From assembly GCA_035513345.1 (NCBI GenBank), contig DATKCF010000035.1, positions 62,001 through 126,000 of the forward strand: a stretch of DNA of 64,000 nt, in the 5' to 3' direction. This document shows positions 8,697-17,272 of this stretch, piece by piece. The stretch's first letter is position 1; each line of letters opens with the position of its first letter. The notes beneath the pieces were generated by a model that was given only the letters and a program-made list of their open reading frames with translations, did no database searches and was not told the DNA's origin. A program made the translations under genes and the position numbers. The stretch comes from DATKCF01 sp035513345 (GTDB lineage Bacteria; Gemmatimonadota; Gemmatimonadetes; Longimicrobiales; RSA9).

Positions 8697-10175
8697 TCAG
8701 CCATCCAGACCGAATACGCGCAGAGCCAGCGTGAACACGGCGATGTTGACGATCGCGACGAAGATCAGGTTCAGCAGGAAACCGGCGCGAGCCATGATCG
8801 GGATCGTGAGGCGGCCGGTACCGAACACGAGCGCATTCGGCGGTGTGCCTGCCGGCAGCATGAATGACAGGCCCGCGGCCAGCGCGGCCGGTACGGCCAG
8901 GAACAAGGGGTCGCGGCCCATGCCGACGCTGACCGAGGCGACGACGGGCAGGAACGTCGCGGCCGTCGCCGTGTTGCTCGTCAGCTCGGTGAGGAACACC
9001 ACGACGAGGGTCACGGCAACCATGACGAGCACGATCGGCCAGTTGCCGAGGGCAGCCATCGCGGTTCCAATGCTTGCGGCGAGGCCCGTCGACTGGATGG
9101 CGCCCGCGAGCGACAGTCCGCCGCCGAAGAGGACGAGCACGGACCACGGCATCCTGTCGGCCTGCTTCCACTCGAGGGCGAAGCGGCCCCGGCGCCAGTC
9201 GATCGGAACGAGGAACATGAGCATGCCGCCGGTCATCGCGATGCCCGCGTCCGACACATTGGGCACGATCCGCTCGAGCAGTGGTTGCGTCAGCCATGCC
9301 AGCGCGGTCAGGCACGTGATGACGGCAACCGTCTTCTCCGCGCGCGACATGGGTCCGAGCGACTTCGCTTCGGCCTCGAACACCGCGCGGCCTCCCGGGA
9401 TCTCGACAACGCCGACGGGATGCAGCACGCGCGTCAGGAGAATCCATGCCAGCGGCACGCCGACAATGACTACGGGAACGCCAACGAGCATCCACTGCGC
9501 GAAGCCGATGGTGACGCCGTACGTCTGCGACATGAAACCCGCGAGCAGAGCGGTCGGCGGCGTTCCGATCAGCGTGCCTACACCGCCTATGCTGGCGGCG
9601 TACGCCATGCCGAGGAGGAGCGCGAGCGCGAAGTTGCGATCCGGCACGTCGTCGTGTCCGGCGGCACTGCGCTCGACCGCGTCGATCACCGATGTCGCCA
9701 TCGGCAGCAGCATCACGACGGTCGCGGTATTGCTGACCCACATGCTGATGAAGGCGGTCGCAGCCATGAACCCGCCGATCAGATTGGCGGGCCTCGTACC
9801 GACAGCGCGGATGATGGCTACGGCCAGCCGCCGGTGCAGGCCGCACGACTCGAGTGCCGCCGCGATGATGAATCCTCCCATGAACAGGTAGATCACCGGA
9901 TTCGCAAACGGCGCCGCTGCATCGCCGATCGTCGCAATGCCGAGCAGCGGCAGCAGCACGAGCGGCAACAGCGCGGTCGCATAGATCGGGATCGCTTCGG
10001 TAATCCACCACGCGGCCATGAGCAGGCCCAGACCCGCGGTCCGCCACTCCAGCTCACTCAATCCACCGGGCGGCGGTGTCAGCAGACAGAAGGCCAGTGC
10101 CGCCGGGCCGAGCAGGAATCCGATTCGCTCGCGCGCGTTCGGTCCGCTGTTGCCGTTCGTGAGGTTCACGGGCAT
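8697..10175 (-). CDS. SLC13 / DASS family sodium-coupled anion transporter
   Basis: A 492-residue polytopic inner-membrane protein with about 11-12 hydrophobic segments. The two inverted-repeat substrate/sodium motifs of the DASS family are clear: MWVSNTATVVMLLP in the first half and ELTSNTATAATFLP in the second. The N-terminal EAIPIYATALLPLVL and the C-terminal AAGLSFMLPAGTPPNAL also fit. Members import di/tricarboxylates or sulfate with Na+; the true substrate is not readable. The ATG at 10175 begins MPVNLTNGNSG. It is divergent from the pncB gene, with 162 bases between the start codons. Confidence 0.9.
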   Translation of the reverse strand: MPVNLTNGNSGPNARERIGFLLGPAALAFCLLTPPPGGLSELEWRTAGLGLLMAAWWITEAIPIYATALLPLVLLPLLGIATIGDAAAPFANPVIYLFMGGFIIAAALESCGLHRRLAVAIIRAVGTRPANLIGGFMAATAFISMWVSNTATVVMLLPMATSVIDAVERSAAGHDDVPDRNFALALLLGMAYAASIGGVGTLIGTPPTALLAGFMSQTYGVTIGFAQWMLVGVPVVIVGVPLAWILLTRVLHPVGVVEIPGGRAVFEAEAKSLGPMSRAEKTVAVITCLTALAWLTQPLLERIVPNVSDAGIAMTGGMLMFLVPIDWRRGRFALEWKQADRMPWSVLVLFGGGLSLAGAIQSTGLAASIGTAMAALGNWPIVLVMVAVTLVVVFLTELTSNTATAATFLPVVASVSVGMGRDPLFLAVPAALAAGLSFMLPAGTPPNALVFGTGRLTIPIMARAGFLLNLIFVAIVNIAVFTLALRVFGLDG

Positions 10176-10337
10176 CCGTTGTGCAGGGATAGATGGCCGG
10201 CGGTCGCCACCGACGCGCCGGGCAGTATCTTATGGAGGCGTCGCGCCAATCGAAATGCCGAGCGCGGAGCAGGCCGGGATCGGCGAGCGCCGGGAACATG
10301 TGTCAGGGCGAGGCCCGGTCGAGCACGGAGGGAACCC

Positions 10338-11729
10338 ATGAACCCGATCAGTGAGAAGCAGGCGGCGCTGATGGACGATCCGGAGCCGCGCGTCACGGAC
10401 GAGAACATCGCCCTGCTCACCGACCTGTACGAACTCACGATGCTGCAGGCGTACTGGCGGGAGCGTCGCACTGACACTGCCGTGTTCTCGCTCTTCGTCA
10501 GACGCCTGCCCCCGAACCGCAACTTCCTGCTCGCGTGCGGCCTCGATTCCGTGCTGCGGTACCTCGAGCGCCTGCGGTTCGGGCCGGCCGAGTGCCAATA
10601 CCTCCGGACGACCGGCCGATTCGACCACGAGTTCACCGACTGGCTTGCGGATTTCCGTTTCACGGGCAGCGTGCGCGCCGTGCCCGAGGGCACGCCGGTC
10701 TTCGCGGAGGAGCCGATCCTTGAAGTCGAAGCACCGCTTCCCGAAGCGCAGATCGCCGAGACGTTCATCATGAACCAGGTCCATCTCCAGACCATGCTGG
10801 CGTCGAAGGCCGCGCGGGTGGTACGCGCCGCAGCTGGAAGGAACGTCATCGATTTCGGACTCCGACGCATGCACGGCATCGATGCCGGCATAAAGGCGGC
10901 GCGTGCATTCCATGTTGCCGGCGTCCACGGAACGAGTAACGTGCTCGCCAACCGGCTGTACGGTGTTCCCGTATCCGGTACCATGGCGCACAGTTACATC
11001 CAGGCTCACGACGACGAACTCACCGCGTTCCGCAGCTTTGCGCAGACGTGGCCGGACACCGTGCTGCTCGTCGATACCTATGACACTCTCGATGGCGTGC
11101 GGAACGTCGTCCGACTGGCGAACGAGCTGGGCAGTGCGTTCCAGGTGCGCGGCATCCGCCTCGACTCGGGCGATCTCGGGGGGCTGGCGAAGGATTCGCG
11201 CCGCATTCTTGATGATGCCGGGCTGGACCGTGTCTCCATCGTCGCGAGCGGCGGCCTCGACGAGGACTCGATACGAACGCTCGTCGACGACGGCGCACCG
11301 ATCGACGGTTTCGGTGTCGGCACCAGCATGGGCGTGTCCGCCGACGCTCCTTCCCTCGACATCGTCTACAAGCTCGCCGAGTATGGCGGCCGCGGCCGGC
11401 TCAAGCTGTCGACGGGTAAACGCGTGCTGCCCGGTCTCAAGCAGGTGTTCCGCTTCGAGGAGAAGGGCGAGGCCGTGCGTGATGTGATCGGCCGGGCGGA
11501 CGAATCGCTGCCCGGTCGGCCGTTGCTGCACGAAGTGATGCGCGATGGCCGGCGACTGGGCGCGGGCCGTGTCGACCTCGACGAGATTCGCGAATACGCT
11601 GCGCGCGAAATGGCTGCACTGCCCGACCGCATCCGCGACCTCGATCCCGGCGAACCGCCGTACGAGGTATCAATCAGCGAGGCGCTCGAGACCGCGTGGC
11701 GTGAACTCACGGCCGAAGCGCGCGACTGA
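10338..11729 (+). CDS. pncB: Nicotinate phosphoribosyltransferase
   Basis: Joins nicotinate and PRPP to give nicotinate mononucleotide in the NAD salvage route. The 463-residue protein starts at the ATG at 10338 behind GGAGGGAACCC. The conserved start LLTDLYELTMLQAYW, the active-site region FGLRRMHGIDAG, the HSYIQAHDDELTAF stretch, LDSGDLGGL and the phosphate-binding GVGTSMGVS are all in place. It resembles the shorter PncB group found in actinobacteria and relatives. The frame is open far upstream, but that is antisense to the transporter gene. Confidence 0.93.
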   Translation: MNPISEKQAALMDDPEPRVTDENIALLTDLYELTMLQAYWRERRTDTAVFSLFVRRLPPNRNFLLACGLDSVLRYLERLRFGPAECQYLRTTGRFDHEFTDWLADFRFTGSVRAVPEGTPVFAEEPILEVEAPLPEAQIAETFIMNQVHLQTMLASKAARVVRAAAGRNVIDFGLRRMHGIDAGIKAARAFHVAGVHGTSNVLANRLYGVPVSGTMAHSYIQAHDDELTAFRSFAQTWPDTVLLVDTYDTLDGVRNVVRLANELGSAFQVRGIRLDSGDLGGLAKDSRRILDDAGLDRVSIVASGGLDEDSIRTLVDDGAPIDGFGVGTSMGVSADAPSLDIVYKLAEYGGRGRLKLSTGKRVLPGLKQVFRFEEKGEAVRDVIGRADESLPGRPLLHEVMRDGRRLGAGRVDLDEIREYAAREMAALPDRIRDLDPGEPPYEVSISEALETAWRELTAEARD

Positions 11730-11939
11730 TCCTGGCGAAGCGGCCAGCGAAGCCGTCCATCGAAGATTTTGCGGTCCCGGACCGTATTCTGTATGGTGCC
11801 GCTGCTGACGTTCCGCGATACTGACCGAGATCGAGTACCCATGGGAGTCACATTCTCCAAATTTGTGGTGAAACTCAGCGCCGCGGTGTCGACGTGATAC
11901 GGTGGCGCGCTGTGCCTCGTTCCCCTCCGCCCGCTGCAG

Positions 11940-12246
11940 AACTCGAGACGAGCATCAGGGACAGCTTGGAGTGCGGGGTCGCGACCCGGCGGGTGCCGGC
12001 GTTTGGCAGACGGCGAAGCAGCGAATGGACGAAGCCGGCATCGTCGATATCGGTGTCAAGCGTCAGGGCGTTGGGGAAGAACTCGAGTGTGCCTTCGGTC
12101 ATGCGGCCGTTGGAAGGGAACGATGCCAGACGAAGCGATGGCCGGCAAGGTACGCCGGCAGGAGCGGATTGCTCTCGCCGGCCGAGGTCAGGTAGAGGAC
12201 CGTCGGATGGCGCCCCGGAACGGGCGACGCGTCGCGCACTGCCGGA
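11940..12246 (-). pseudogene. Decayed alpha/beta-hydrolase (PAF-acetylhydrolase-like esterase) fragment
   Basis: In the minus strand one frame reads PVPGRHPTVLYLTSAGE and LLPAYLAGHRFV; the next frame continues ASFPSNGRMTEGTLEF and TLDTDIDDAGFVHSLLRRLP. Joined, these resemble the N-terminal strand and linker of dienelactone-hydrolase/PAF-AH-like esterases. A one-base shift near 12115 breaks the frame, no in-frame start precedes the first part, and nothing like the catalytic Ser/Asp/His follows. A GTG with GGAGGAG at 12261 may be a relic. The surrounding spacer 11730-12435 holds no other gene; a short phrase MFRAMYALAHPYLHYGNLV ends at 12327 and is unexplained. Confidence 0.45.
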
Positions 12247-12435
12247 TGATCGCTTTGTCACTTGACTCCTCCGTTACGTGCCCTCGTCCCCGCCGCGCCG
12301 CGCTGTCGCCGGCTGCACAATCCCCTTCAATCAAGGTAGGTGACGAGGTTCCCGTAGTGCAGGTAGGGGTGCGCGAGGGCGTACATCGCCCGGAACATGA
12401 CGGGCGTGGCCGCGCCGACCGGCGGTTCTGGCAGT

Positions 12436-13092
12436 CTACGATGTGATGCCGGCTTCGAGGGCAAAACGTGTGAGCCCCGCAACGGTCCGGATGCCAAGCT
12501 TGCGCATAATGCTCTCGCGATGTGTCTCGACCGTGCGGGGACTGATGCCGAACTCTTCGGCGATCTCACGGCTGGTCCTTCCTTCGGCGACGCGGACGAG
12601 CACTTCCTTCTCGCGCGGCGTGAGCTGTTCGAGCCGGTCGCGGCTGGTCTCGCGGGCGGCCTCGTCGCGGAGCGCGGAGCTGAGCTGCTGCGTGACGCGG
12701 CTGCTGAACGATTCCCGACCGTCGGCCACGGCGCGAACGGCATCACGCACCTCGGCGGGACCGGCGCTCTTCATCAGGTACCCGTCGGCGCCTGCGCGCA
12801 CAGCGCCGAGCACGTACTCCGGATGGTCGTGCATGCTGAGAATGAGCACGCTCGTGCGGGCCGCGCGTTCGCGGAGCCGTGTGATCACCTCGATGCCGGA
12901 CAGTTCGGGCATGGTGATGTCGAGGATGGCGACATCGGGATCGTGCTCGGCAATCAGTCGGAGCGCTTCCTCGCCCGTGGCGGCTTCCGCGATGACGTCG
13001 AAGTCGTCCGAGGCTTCGAGTACGGTTCGGATGCCTTCGCGGACGACACCGTGGTCATCGGCGACGATGACGCGGATCGGCTTGTTGTTCAC
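12436..13092 (-). CDS. NarL/FixJ-type response regulator
   Basis: A 218-residue transcription factor. The receiver domain (residues 5-120) has the acidic pair DD, the phospho-acceptor D58 in AILDITMP, the switch serine in ILSMHD and the lysine in YLMKSA. A LuxR-type HTH (about 150-215) follows: LTPREKEVLVRVAEG, SREIAEEFGISPRTVETH. The GTG start overlaps the kinase stop (GTGA), with GGAG upstream, so translation is coupled to its partner kinase. Target genes unknown. Confidence 0.93.
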   Translation of the reverse strand: MNNKPIRVIVADDHGVVREGIRTVLEASDDFDVIAEAATGEEALRLIAEHDPDVAILDITMPELSGIEVITRLRERAARTSVLILSMHDHPEYVLGAVRAGADGYLMKSAGPAEVRDAVRAVADGRESFSSRVTQQLSSALRDEAARETSRDRLEQLTPREKEVLVRVAEGRTSREIAEEFGISPRTVETHRESIMRKLGIRTVAGLTRFALEAGITS

Positions 13093-14873
13093 TCTGAATC
13101 TCCATTGCCGGCGGGCAGGGTGACGGTCAATACAACGCCGTTCCCGTTGCGGTCGTGCACCGCGAGCTGGCCACCGAGCAGTGAAACGCGTTCCCTCATC
13201 CCCTCGAGCCCCATTCCTCCGACGAGGACGGAGCGGCCGGCGTCGTCGGCATCGGCATCGGTGTGGAAGCCACGGCCGTCGTCTGCGACCTCGAGGGACA
13301 GGATCCCGCCGTCCCGGCGGATGCTCACATCGACGCGGCTGGCTGCCGCGTGCCTCGCCACGTTGGAGAGGGCTTCCTGGAGTGCACGAAACAGGGCCAG
13401 TTCGGCGTCGCGGCTCAGGCCGGGCAGCCCGGCCGGCGAGTCGAATCGCACTTCGACGGCATGGTGTTCGACGAACTCGTCGATCAGGCCGCGCAGCGCG
13501 GGCAGGAGGCCGAGGTCATCGAGCAGGGGTGGCCGCAGCCGGTCGGTGACAGCGCGGATCGTACGGATCCCATCGCCGACGAGCGACAGTGCCCGGTCGA
13601 GCCGTGGAGCCTCACCGGGACCGGCCTGCTCGCGCAGCAATCCGAGTTGGATGTTGATGGCGGCAAAGACCTGCGCTGTTTCGTCGTGCAGTTCGCGGGA
13701 AAGTCGTCGCCTCTCTTCTTCGTGCTGGTGCACCATGCGTGCGGCGAGTCGCTCGAGGTCGGCCGTGCGCGCGGTCAGGCCCTGGTACAGCTCGGTGTTC
13801 TCGAGGGCCGCGCCGAACTGACGTCCGAGTGCGAGCAGGAAGTCCTCGTCGAGTGCCGCGAACGGATCCCTTGCCGGTGACACCATGACGAGCGCGCCAC
13901 GAACACTGTCGCGGCTGAGCACGGGCAGCGCCGCGATGTACGCGTGCGTGAAGCGCTCGGGGCCGCGCGTCCGCACGCCGCCTTTGACGACCGGCCTGCG
14001 CGACTCGATCGCCTCCCGCACGACCGATGACGCTTCGGGAGCCAGTTCGTGCTCCTCCCACCCGGCGCATGCGCCAGCCCCGCGCACGACAAGCGGACCG
14101 TCCGGGCGCAGCAGCAGCAGCAGTGCAGCGCCGCGCACCGCAGGCAGCGTCATCGCGCGCTCGAGCATCTCGCCGGGCAGGTCCGGCACTCGACCGCCCG
14201 TCTGCAAGTGTACCGACAGCGCCGACAGTGCGCGCAGTCCGCCATGCAGTTCCTCTCCGACGATGAGCAGAATGCCCGCACCCATGGCCAGCTCGAACAG
14301 GATGTCTATGTAGTAGCCGTAAGGGTTCCAGACGCCGCGCGCACGAAGGAACGGATAGTCGAGATGGTGCAGGCCCCAGAGCAGCAGTGCAATGCCGAGC
14401 AGCAGCGATGCGACCGAGCGAGCGCGCGCGTAGTGGCGCAGAAAGACGAAGCCGGTCCAGAACGTCGCGATACTGAGGAACGCGACGGCCGGCGCCGCCG
14501 CAAGCATGAAGTTGTCCATGCGGTAGATCGCCACATACGACCACACCACCGGGAACGCCGCCAGTACGGCGTACCACGGCCGCCAGCGTGTGCCCTGCGA
14601 GAATGCGAGCGCGGCCCAGAGCAGAGCGAGCGCGGTCAGCCCCGTCGCGACCTGATGCCAGTACAGCCAGATCGCGCGGTCCGTCAGCAGGAAACTGATG
14701 ATCGCCGCGAGTCGCGCCGAGTAGAGCAGCCACGCAACAGTCCAGACGAGGAAATAGAACTTCCGGTAGCGGCGGTACAGCAGATAGCACACGCCCGCAA
14801 GCGCGACCGTGATCGCAGCCTGGAGGAATGCCGCTGCCGGCTCTGATGCTGCTGCGGGTGTGACCTGCTGCAT
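13089..14873 (-). CDS. Membrane sensor histidine kinase (HisKA_3 type)
   Basis: A 594-residue kinase. The N-terminal ~215 residues contain about seven hydrophobic segments, an integral membrane sensor. A GAF-like region (about 235-365) follows, then a coiled stretch and the dimerisation/phospho-acceptor box RRRLSRELHDETAQ (His near residue 394). The ATP-binding domain has ALQEALSNVARHA (N box), VADDGRGF (G1) and GGMGLEGMRERV (G2). It is the NarX/DesK-type partner of the overlapping response regulator. The signal is unknown. The ATG at 14873 begins MQQVTPAAASEP. Confidence 0.92.
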   Translation of the reverse strand: MQQVTPAAASEPAAAFLQAAITVALAGVCYLLYRRYRKFYFLVWTVAWLLYSARLAAIISFLLTDRAIWLYWHQVATGLTALALLWAALAFSQGTRWRPWYAVLAAFPVVWSYVAIYRMDNFMLAAAPAVAFLSIATFWTGFVFLRHYARARSVASLLLGIALLLWGLHHLDYPFLRARGVWNPYGYYIDILFELAMGAGILLIVGEELHGGLRALSALSVHLQTGGRVPDLPGEMLERAMTLPAVRGAALLLLLRPDGPLVVRGAGACAGWEEHELAPEASSVVREAIESRRPVVKGGVRTRGPERFTHAYIAALPVLSRDSVRGALVMVSPARDPFAALDEDFLLALGRQFGAALENTELYQGLTARTADLERLAARMVHQHEEERRRLSRELHDETAQVFAAINIQLGLLREQAGPGEAPRLDRALSLVGDGIRTIRAVTDRLRPPLLDDLGLLPALRGLIDEFVEHHAVEVRFDSPAGLPGLSRDAELALFRALQEALSNVARHAAASRVDVSIRRDGGILSLEVADDGRGFHTDADADDAGRSVLVGGMGLEGMRERVSLLGGQLAVHDRNGNGVVLTVTLPAGNGDSE

Positions 14874-14939
14874 GGGGAGAAACAGAACGTATCGGGGCGC
14901 CGCGCCGCAACTCGGCGGCGCTGCGACGGGTTCTCGCCG

Positions 14940-15938
14940 CTACTGGACCGTCCTCTCAGAAACGATGACCGCGCGGTCCGACGACACCAGCGCCATGCGC
15001 AGGCCTTCGACGATGACCACCAGGGTCACGGCCACCACACCGATCCAGGTGGCGGTGCTCCCGTCCGGCAGCAACCGCGCCCAGATCCACGGCGCCACGG
15101 CTACCGTGATTCCCACCGCGGCGAGTCCGACCCGCCTGCGAATCGACCCACGATGTGTGCGGGCACCAACGCGACCGGCCACCAGGATCGCCATGCCGGC
15201 CACCCCGCAGACGCCGAAGGCCACGAGCGACGGTGGCGCCGCCGAGCCGATCAGCGACACGAGGATCAACAGCGTGACGATCAGAGCAGGCGGCCCGAGT
15301 GCGATGATCCGCCACACCGCGATCTGGCCGCGTATCGGCGCGAGCGCCCGCGGCAGACCCGTCGCAATCGCCCAGTTGCGAACTTCCGTCACCCCGATCG
15401 TTGCGACACCCCGGCGTTCACAGTCCGTCAGGAATTCGTCCACGAGCGACTGCTCGAGTCCTCGGCGGATCAGCCGGCGTACAAAACGCGGGACACGCAA
15501 CCGGCCCAGCATTTCGTCGACCATCCTGTCCAGCACCGCTTCGTATCGTTCCCGCACATCCGGCGTTGCCACGGCCGGGAACAATCGCGCACCGTCGCGC
15601 GCGACCATCGCCAGAACGCGCTGTCGAAGCAGATCCTCGAACCCGTCGACCAGTCGCTTCGCCGCCCCCGCCAGGCCCGCCACGCTGCCCGCGATCACGC
15701 CGAACACGCCAAGCACGAACGTCAGCGACCCGGTGCCGATCGTCGTCAACACGCCATCCGGCAGCCGGTCGCCGGCCATTCCGGCCGCCAGAACCAGTCC
15801 GCTCGTCACCACGAATACATGCGCTGGAACCAGCACGAACGCGCCACCGACCACAGTACGGATCGGATGCCAGTGGCCCGTCGGACTTCCGACCAGCGCG
15901 CCCGCCTGACTGCTTTCCCCGGCCTCTCGTGCCATCAT
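14940..15938 (-). CDS. Membrane protein of unknown function
   Basis: A 332-residue protein not recognised. Two hydrophobic segments lie at about residues 31-52 and 67-92. A soluble middle (about 95-205) is rich in Arg/Glu with the phrases RERYEAVLDRMVDEML and RFVRRLIRRGLEQSLVDEFL. Four more hydrophobic segments lie in the C-terminal 120 residues. The start is one of two adjacent ATGs at 15938/15935. A terminator-like hairpin of the downstream small-RNA unit ends only about 25 bases upstream of its start, so its expression could be affected by read-through. Confidence 0.75.
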   Translation of the reverse strand: MMAREAGESSQAGALVGSPTGHWHPIRTVVGGAFVLVPAHVFVVTSGLVLAAGMAGDRLPDGVLTTIGTGSLTFVLGVFGVIAGSVAGLAGAAKRLVDGFEDLLRQRVLAMVARDGARLFPAVATPDVRERYEAVLDRMVDEMLGRLRVPRFVRRLIRRGLEQSLVDEFLTDCERRGVATIGVTEVRNWAIATGLPRALAPIRGQIAVWRIIALGPPALIVTLLILVSLIGSAAPPSLVAFGVCGVAGMAILVAGRVGARTHRGSIRRRVGLAAVGITVAVAPWIWARLLPDGSTATWIGVVAVTLVVIVEGLRMALVSSDRAVIVSERTVQ

Positions 15939-15962
15939 CGGCTCCGGTCCATCCGTGATGAC

Positions 15963-16107
15963 GAAACGGCCGCGTTGCCGCGACCGCTCGCCCGTCCGTA
16001 GCGCTCTCCCCGGAGTTGTTCCCGCTCGCTACGGATCAATACTCCTGCCGGGCCTTCCAGGGGCAGGATCCCTGCCAACGTCGGCCGATCCGGTCAAGTC
16101 GTTGTCC
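15963..16107 (-). ncRNA. Candidate structured small RNA, copy 1
   Basis: On the minus strand, after a -10-like CATAGT (16114-16119) come a conserved leader, a GGCAGG/CCTGCC hairpin (16062-16076), a long hairpin with stem CCGTAGCG/CGCTACGG (15996-16003 with 16027-16034) and a purine-rich loop AGCGGGAAC...GGGGAGAG, then a terminator. The whole unit aligns with a second unit at 16297-16439 almost without gaps. In the main stem one base pair differs in both strands (A-U here, G-C in the other), so pairing is preserved. Not matched to any RNA family I know. The ends are estimates. Confidence 0.6.
15964..15986 (-). terminator. Terminator of small-RNA unit 1
   Basis: On the minus strand CGGTCGCG-GCAA-CGCGGCCG forms an 8-bp stem (one G-T pair) closed by a GCAA tetraloop, followed by TTTCGTC. 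It lies directly upstream of the start of the 14940-15938 gene. Confidence 0.65.
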
Positions 16108-16113
16108 CGGCTC

Positions 16114-16143
16114 ACTATGGCGTCCAGACCCCGCCGCTGCCAA
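16114..16143 (-). promoter_or_regulatory. Promoter-like pair for small-RNA unit 1
   Basis: Minus strand: TTGGCA (16143-16138), 18 bases, CATAGT (16119-16114). The ATAGTG part is conserved at the same offset before unit 2, where the box is TATAGT (16451-16446); unit 2 has no good -35 hexamer. Confidence 0.4.
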
Positions 16144-16296
16144 TGACCCGGAATCGCGAAGTATCTGCCCATTGCCTGCAATCATGTCCGGTTGACCCGC
16201 GGCCGCTCCCGCCGAACCATCCACCTGCGCCCCTCCGCGCAGGGCCCCCGGACCTCGCTACGAGGCGGATCGAGCCGCGTTCGTGCCGCCCACAAC

Positions 16297-16439
16297 GAAA
16301 AGAGCGACCGCTTTCACGATCGCCCTTCCGTTCCGTGGCGCTCTCCCCGTTAGTTCCCGCTCGCCACGGAAATCCATGTTGTCCGGGTCAGATGGCAGGA
16401 TTGCTGCCAGATCTGCGGAATCGTGCCAAGTTGTTGAAT
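16297..16439 (-). ncRNA. Candidate structured small RNA, copy 2
   Basis: Same architecture as copy 1: a -10-like TATAGT at 16446-16451, leader with CAACAACTTGG, a GGCAG/CTGCC hairpin, the long hairpin with a perfect 10-bp stem TTCCGTGGCG/CGCCACGGAA (16331-16340 with 16362-16371) and the loop AGCGGGAAC..CGGGGAGAG, then a terminator. The leader is only about 60 percent identical to copy 1, while the stems and purine loop are kept, which suggests selection on an RNA. It lies between the cyclophilin gene and copy 1 on the same strand. No open frame fits it. Confidence 0.6.
16298..16325 (-). terminator. Terminator of small-RNA unit 2
   Basis: On the minus strand GGGCGATCG pairs with CGGTCGCTC over 9 bp (two G-T pairs) around the loop TGAAAG, followed by TTTTCGTT. 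The T run is uncommon in this GC-rich spacer. Confidence 0.65.
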
Positions 16440-16564
16440 TGCAGCACTATATGAAGATGGAACAGGCACGTCGTGGGCTGTCGAATCGGGAAATCGGTGC
16501 GTACACCCCGCTACTTTTTTCGGAGGTGCCAGAGTGGCTCGCCCGGCGGCGCCCTGGCACCGAA

Positions 16565-17272
16565 CTACGAGGCGGTCGGTCGTCGGGTTACGGTCGTGGA
16601 GGTGATCGAATCGAGGCGTTCGAAGCGGCGTTCGAGATACGCGTTGCCGCCCTCGAGCATGCACTGGTACAGGGGTCCGTTTCCCTGGGGCGCGGTCTCG
16701 CCGTACTCGGAGTAGAGGAGGCGAAGCGCTCCCATGCCCTCGATCACGCGGCCGATCGGCGCGAATCCGGACTGGTCGAGCTGCGGGTTGTCGCGGTAGT
16801 TGATGAAAACCTGTGTCGTGCGGGTGTCCGGTCCCGCGGTCGCGAACGTGAGCGTGCCGGCCTCGTTGGACATCGTGACGGAATCGTCAAGCAGTTCGCG
16901 CTCGTTCCACGCTTCCTGTATCGCGGGTATGCCGCTGACGCCGAACTGAACGATGAAGCCGGGAATGACGCGAAAGAAGCGGTTCCCGTCGAAGAATCCG
17001 TGTTGCGCGAGGTGAAAGAAGCGGTCCGCCCCGATCGGCGCCCACTCGCGGAACACGCGGATGGTGACGTCGCCGTGTGACGTACCGAAACGCACATCGA
17101 AGGTATCGGGTGCCTGGCTCTGGAACGTTGTTGCGTCGGGATCGAGCAGAACGGCCAATTCGGCGGGGGCTTCGGGCGCGCGGACGGCGGGACAGGGTCC
17201 ATCGGAACCACAGGCGACGATTCCGAGAGAAAGTGCAGCCGCGCCGAATGCGTTCCGGTGTGCGTTCGGCAT
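16565..17272 (-). CDS. Cyclophilin-type peptidyl-prolyl isomerase, lipoprotein
   Basis: Catalyses cis-trans isomerisation of X-Pro bonds, here in the periplasm. The 235-residue protein starts at the ATG at 17272, which shares one base with the stop of the upstream gene. A lipoprotein signal ends in LGIVACG. The cyclophilin domain covers about residues 58-215: SHGDVTIRVF, DRFFHLAQHGFFDGNRFFRV, IVQFGVSG, GTLTFATAGPDTRTTQVFIN and FAPIGRVIEGM. The first active-site arginine region (FFRVIPGF) and the TQVFIN motif are present. It forms an operon with the NTF2-like lipoprotein. Confidence 0.9.
   Translation of the reverse strand: MPNAHRNAFGAAALSLGIVACGSDGPCPAVRAPEAPAELAVLLDPDATTFQSQAPDTFDVRFGTSHGDVTIRVFREWAPIGADRFFHLAQHGFFDGNRFFRVIPGFIVQFGVSGIPAIQEAWNERELLDDSVTMSNEAGTLTFATAGPDTRTTQVFINYRDNPQLDQSGFAPIGRVIEGMGALRLLYSEYGETAPQGNGPLYQCMLEGGNAYLERRFERLDSITSTTVTRRPTAS

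Noticed and set aside
11894..12265. Plus-strand gene in the spacer after pncB
   Set aside because: No recognisable sequence; the minus strand shows the decayed esterase instead.
16415..16435. Sigma-54 promoter (TGGCACG on the minus strand in RNA unit 2)
   Set aside because: The -12 element does not fit, and copy 1 does not preserve the -24 element.
15963..16455. Known riboswitch, SRP RNA, 6S RNA or tmRNA
   Set aside because: The conserved cores of TPP, cobalamin, glycine, THF, ZTP, glutamine and SAM classes, and the SRP tip sequence, were looked for and not found.
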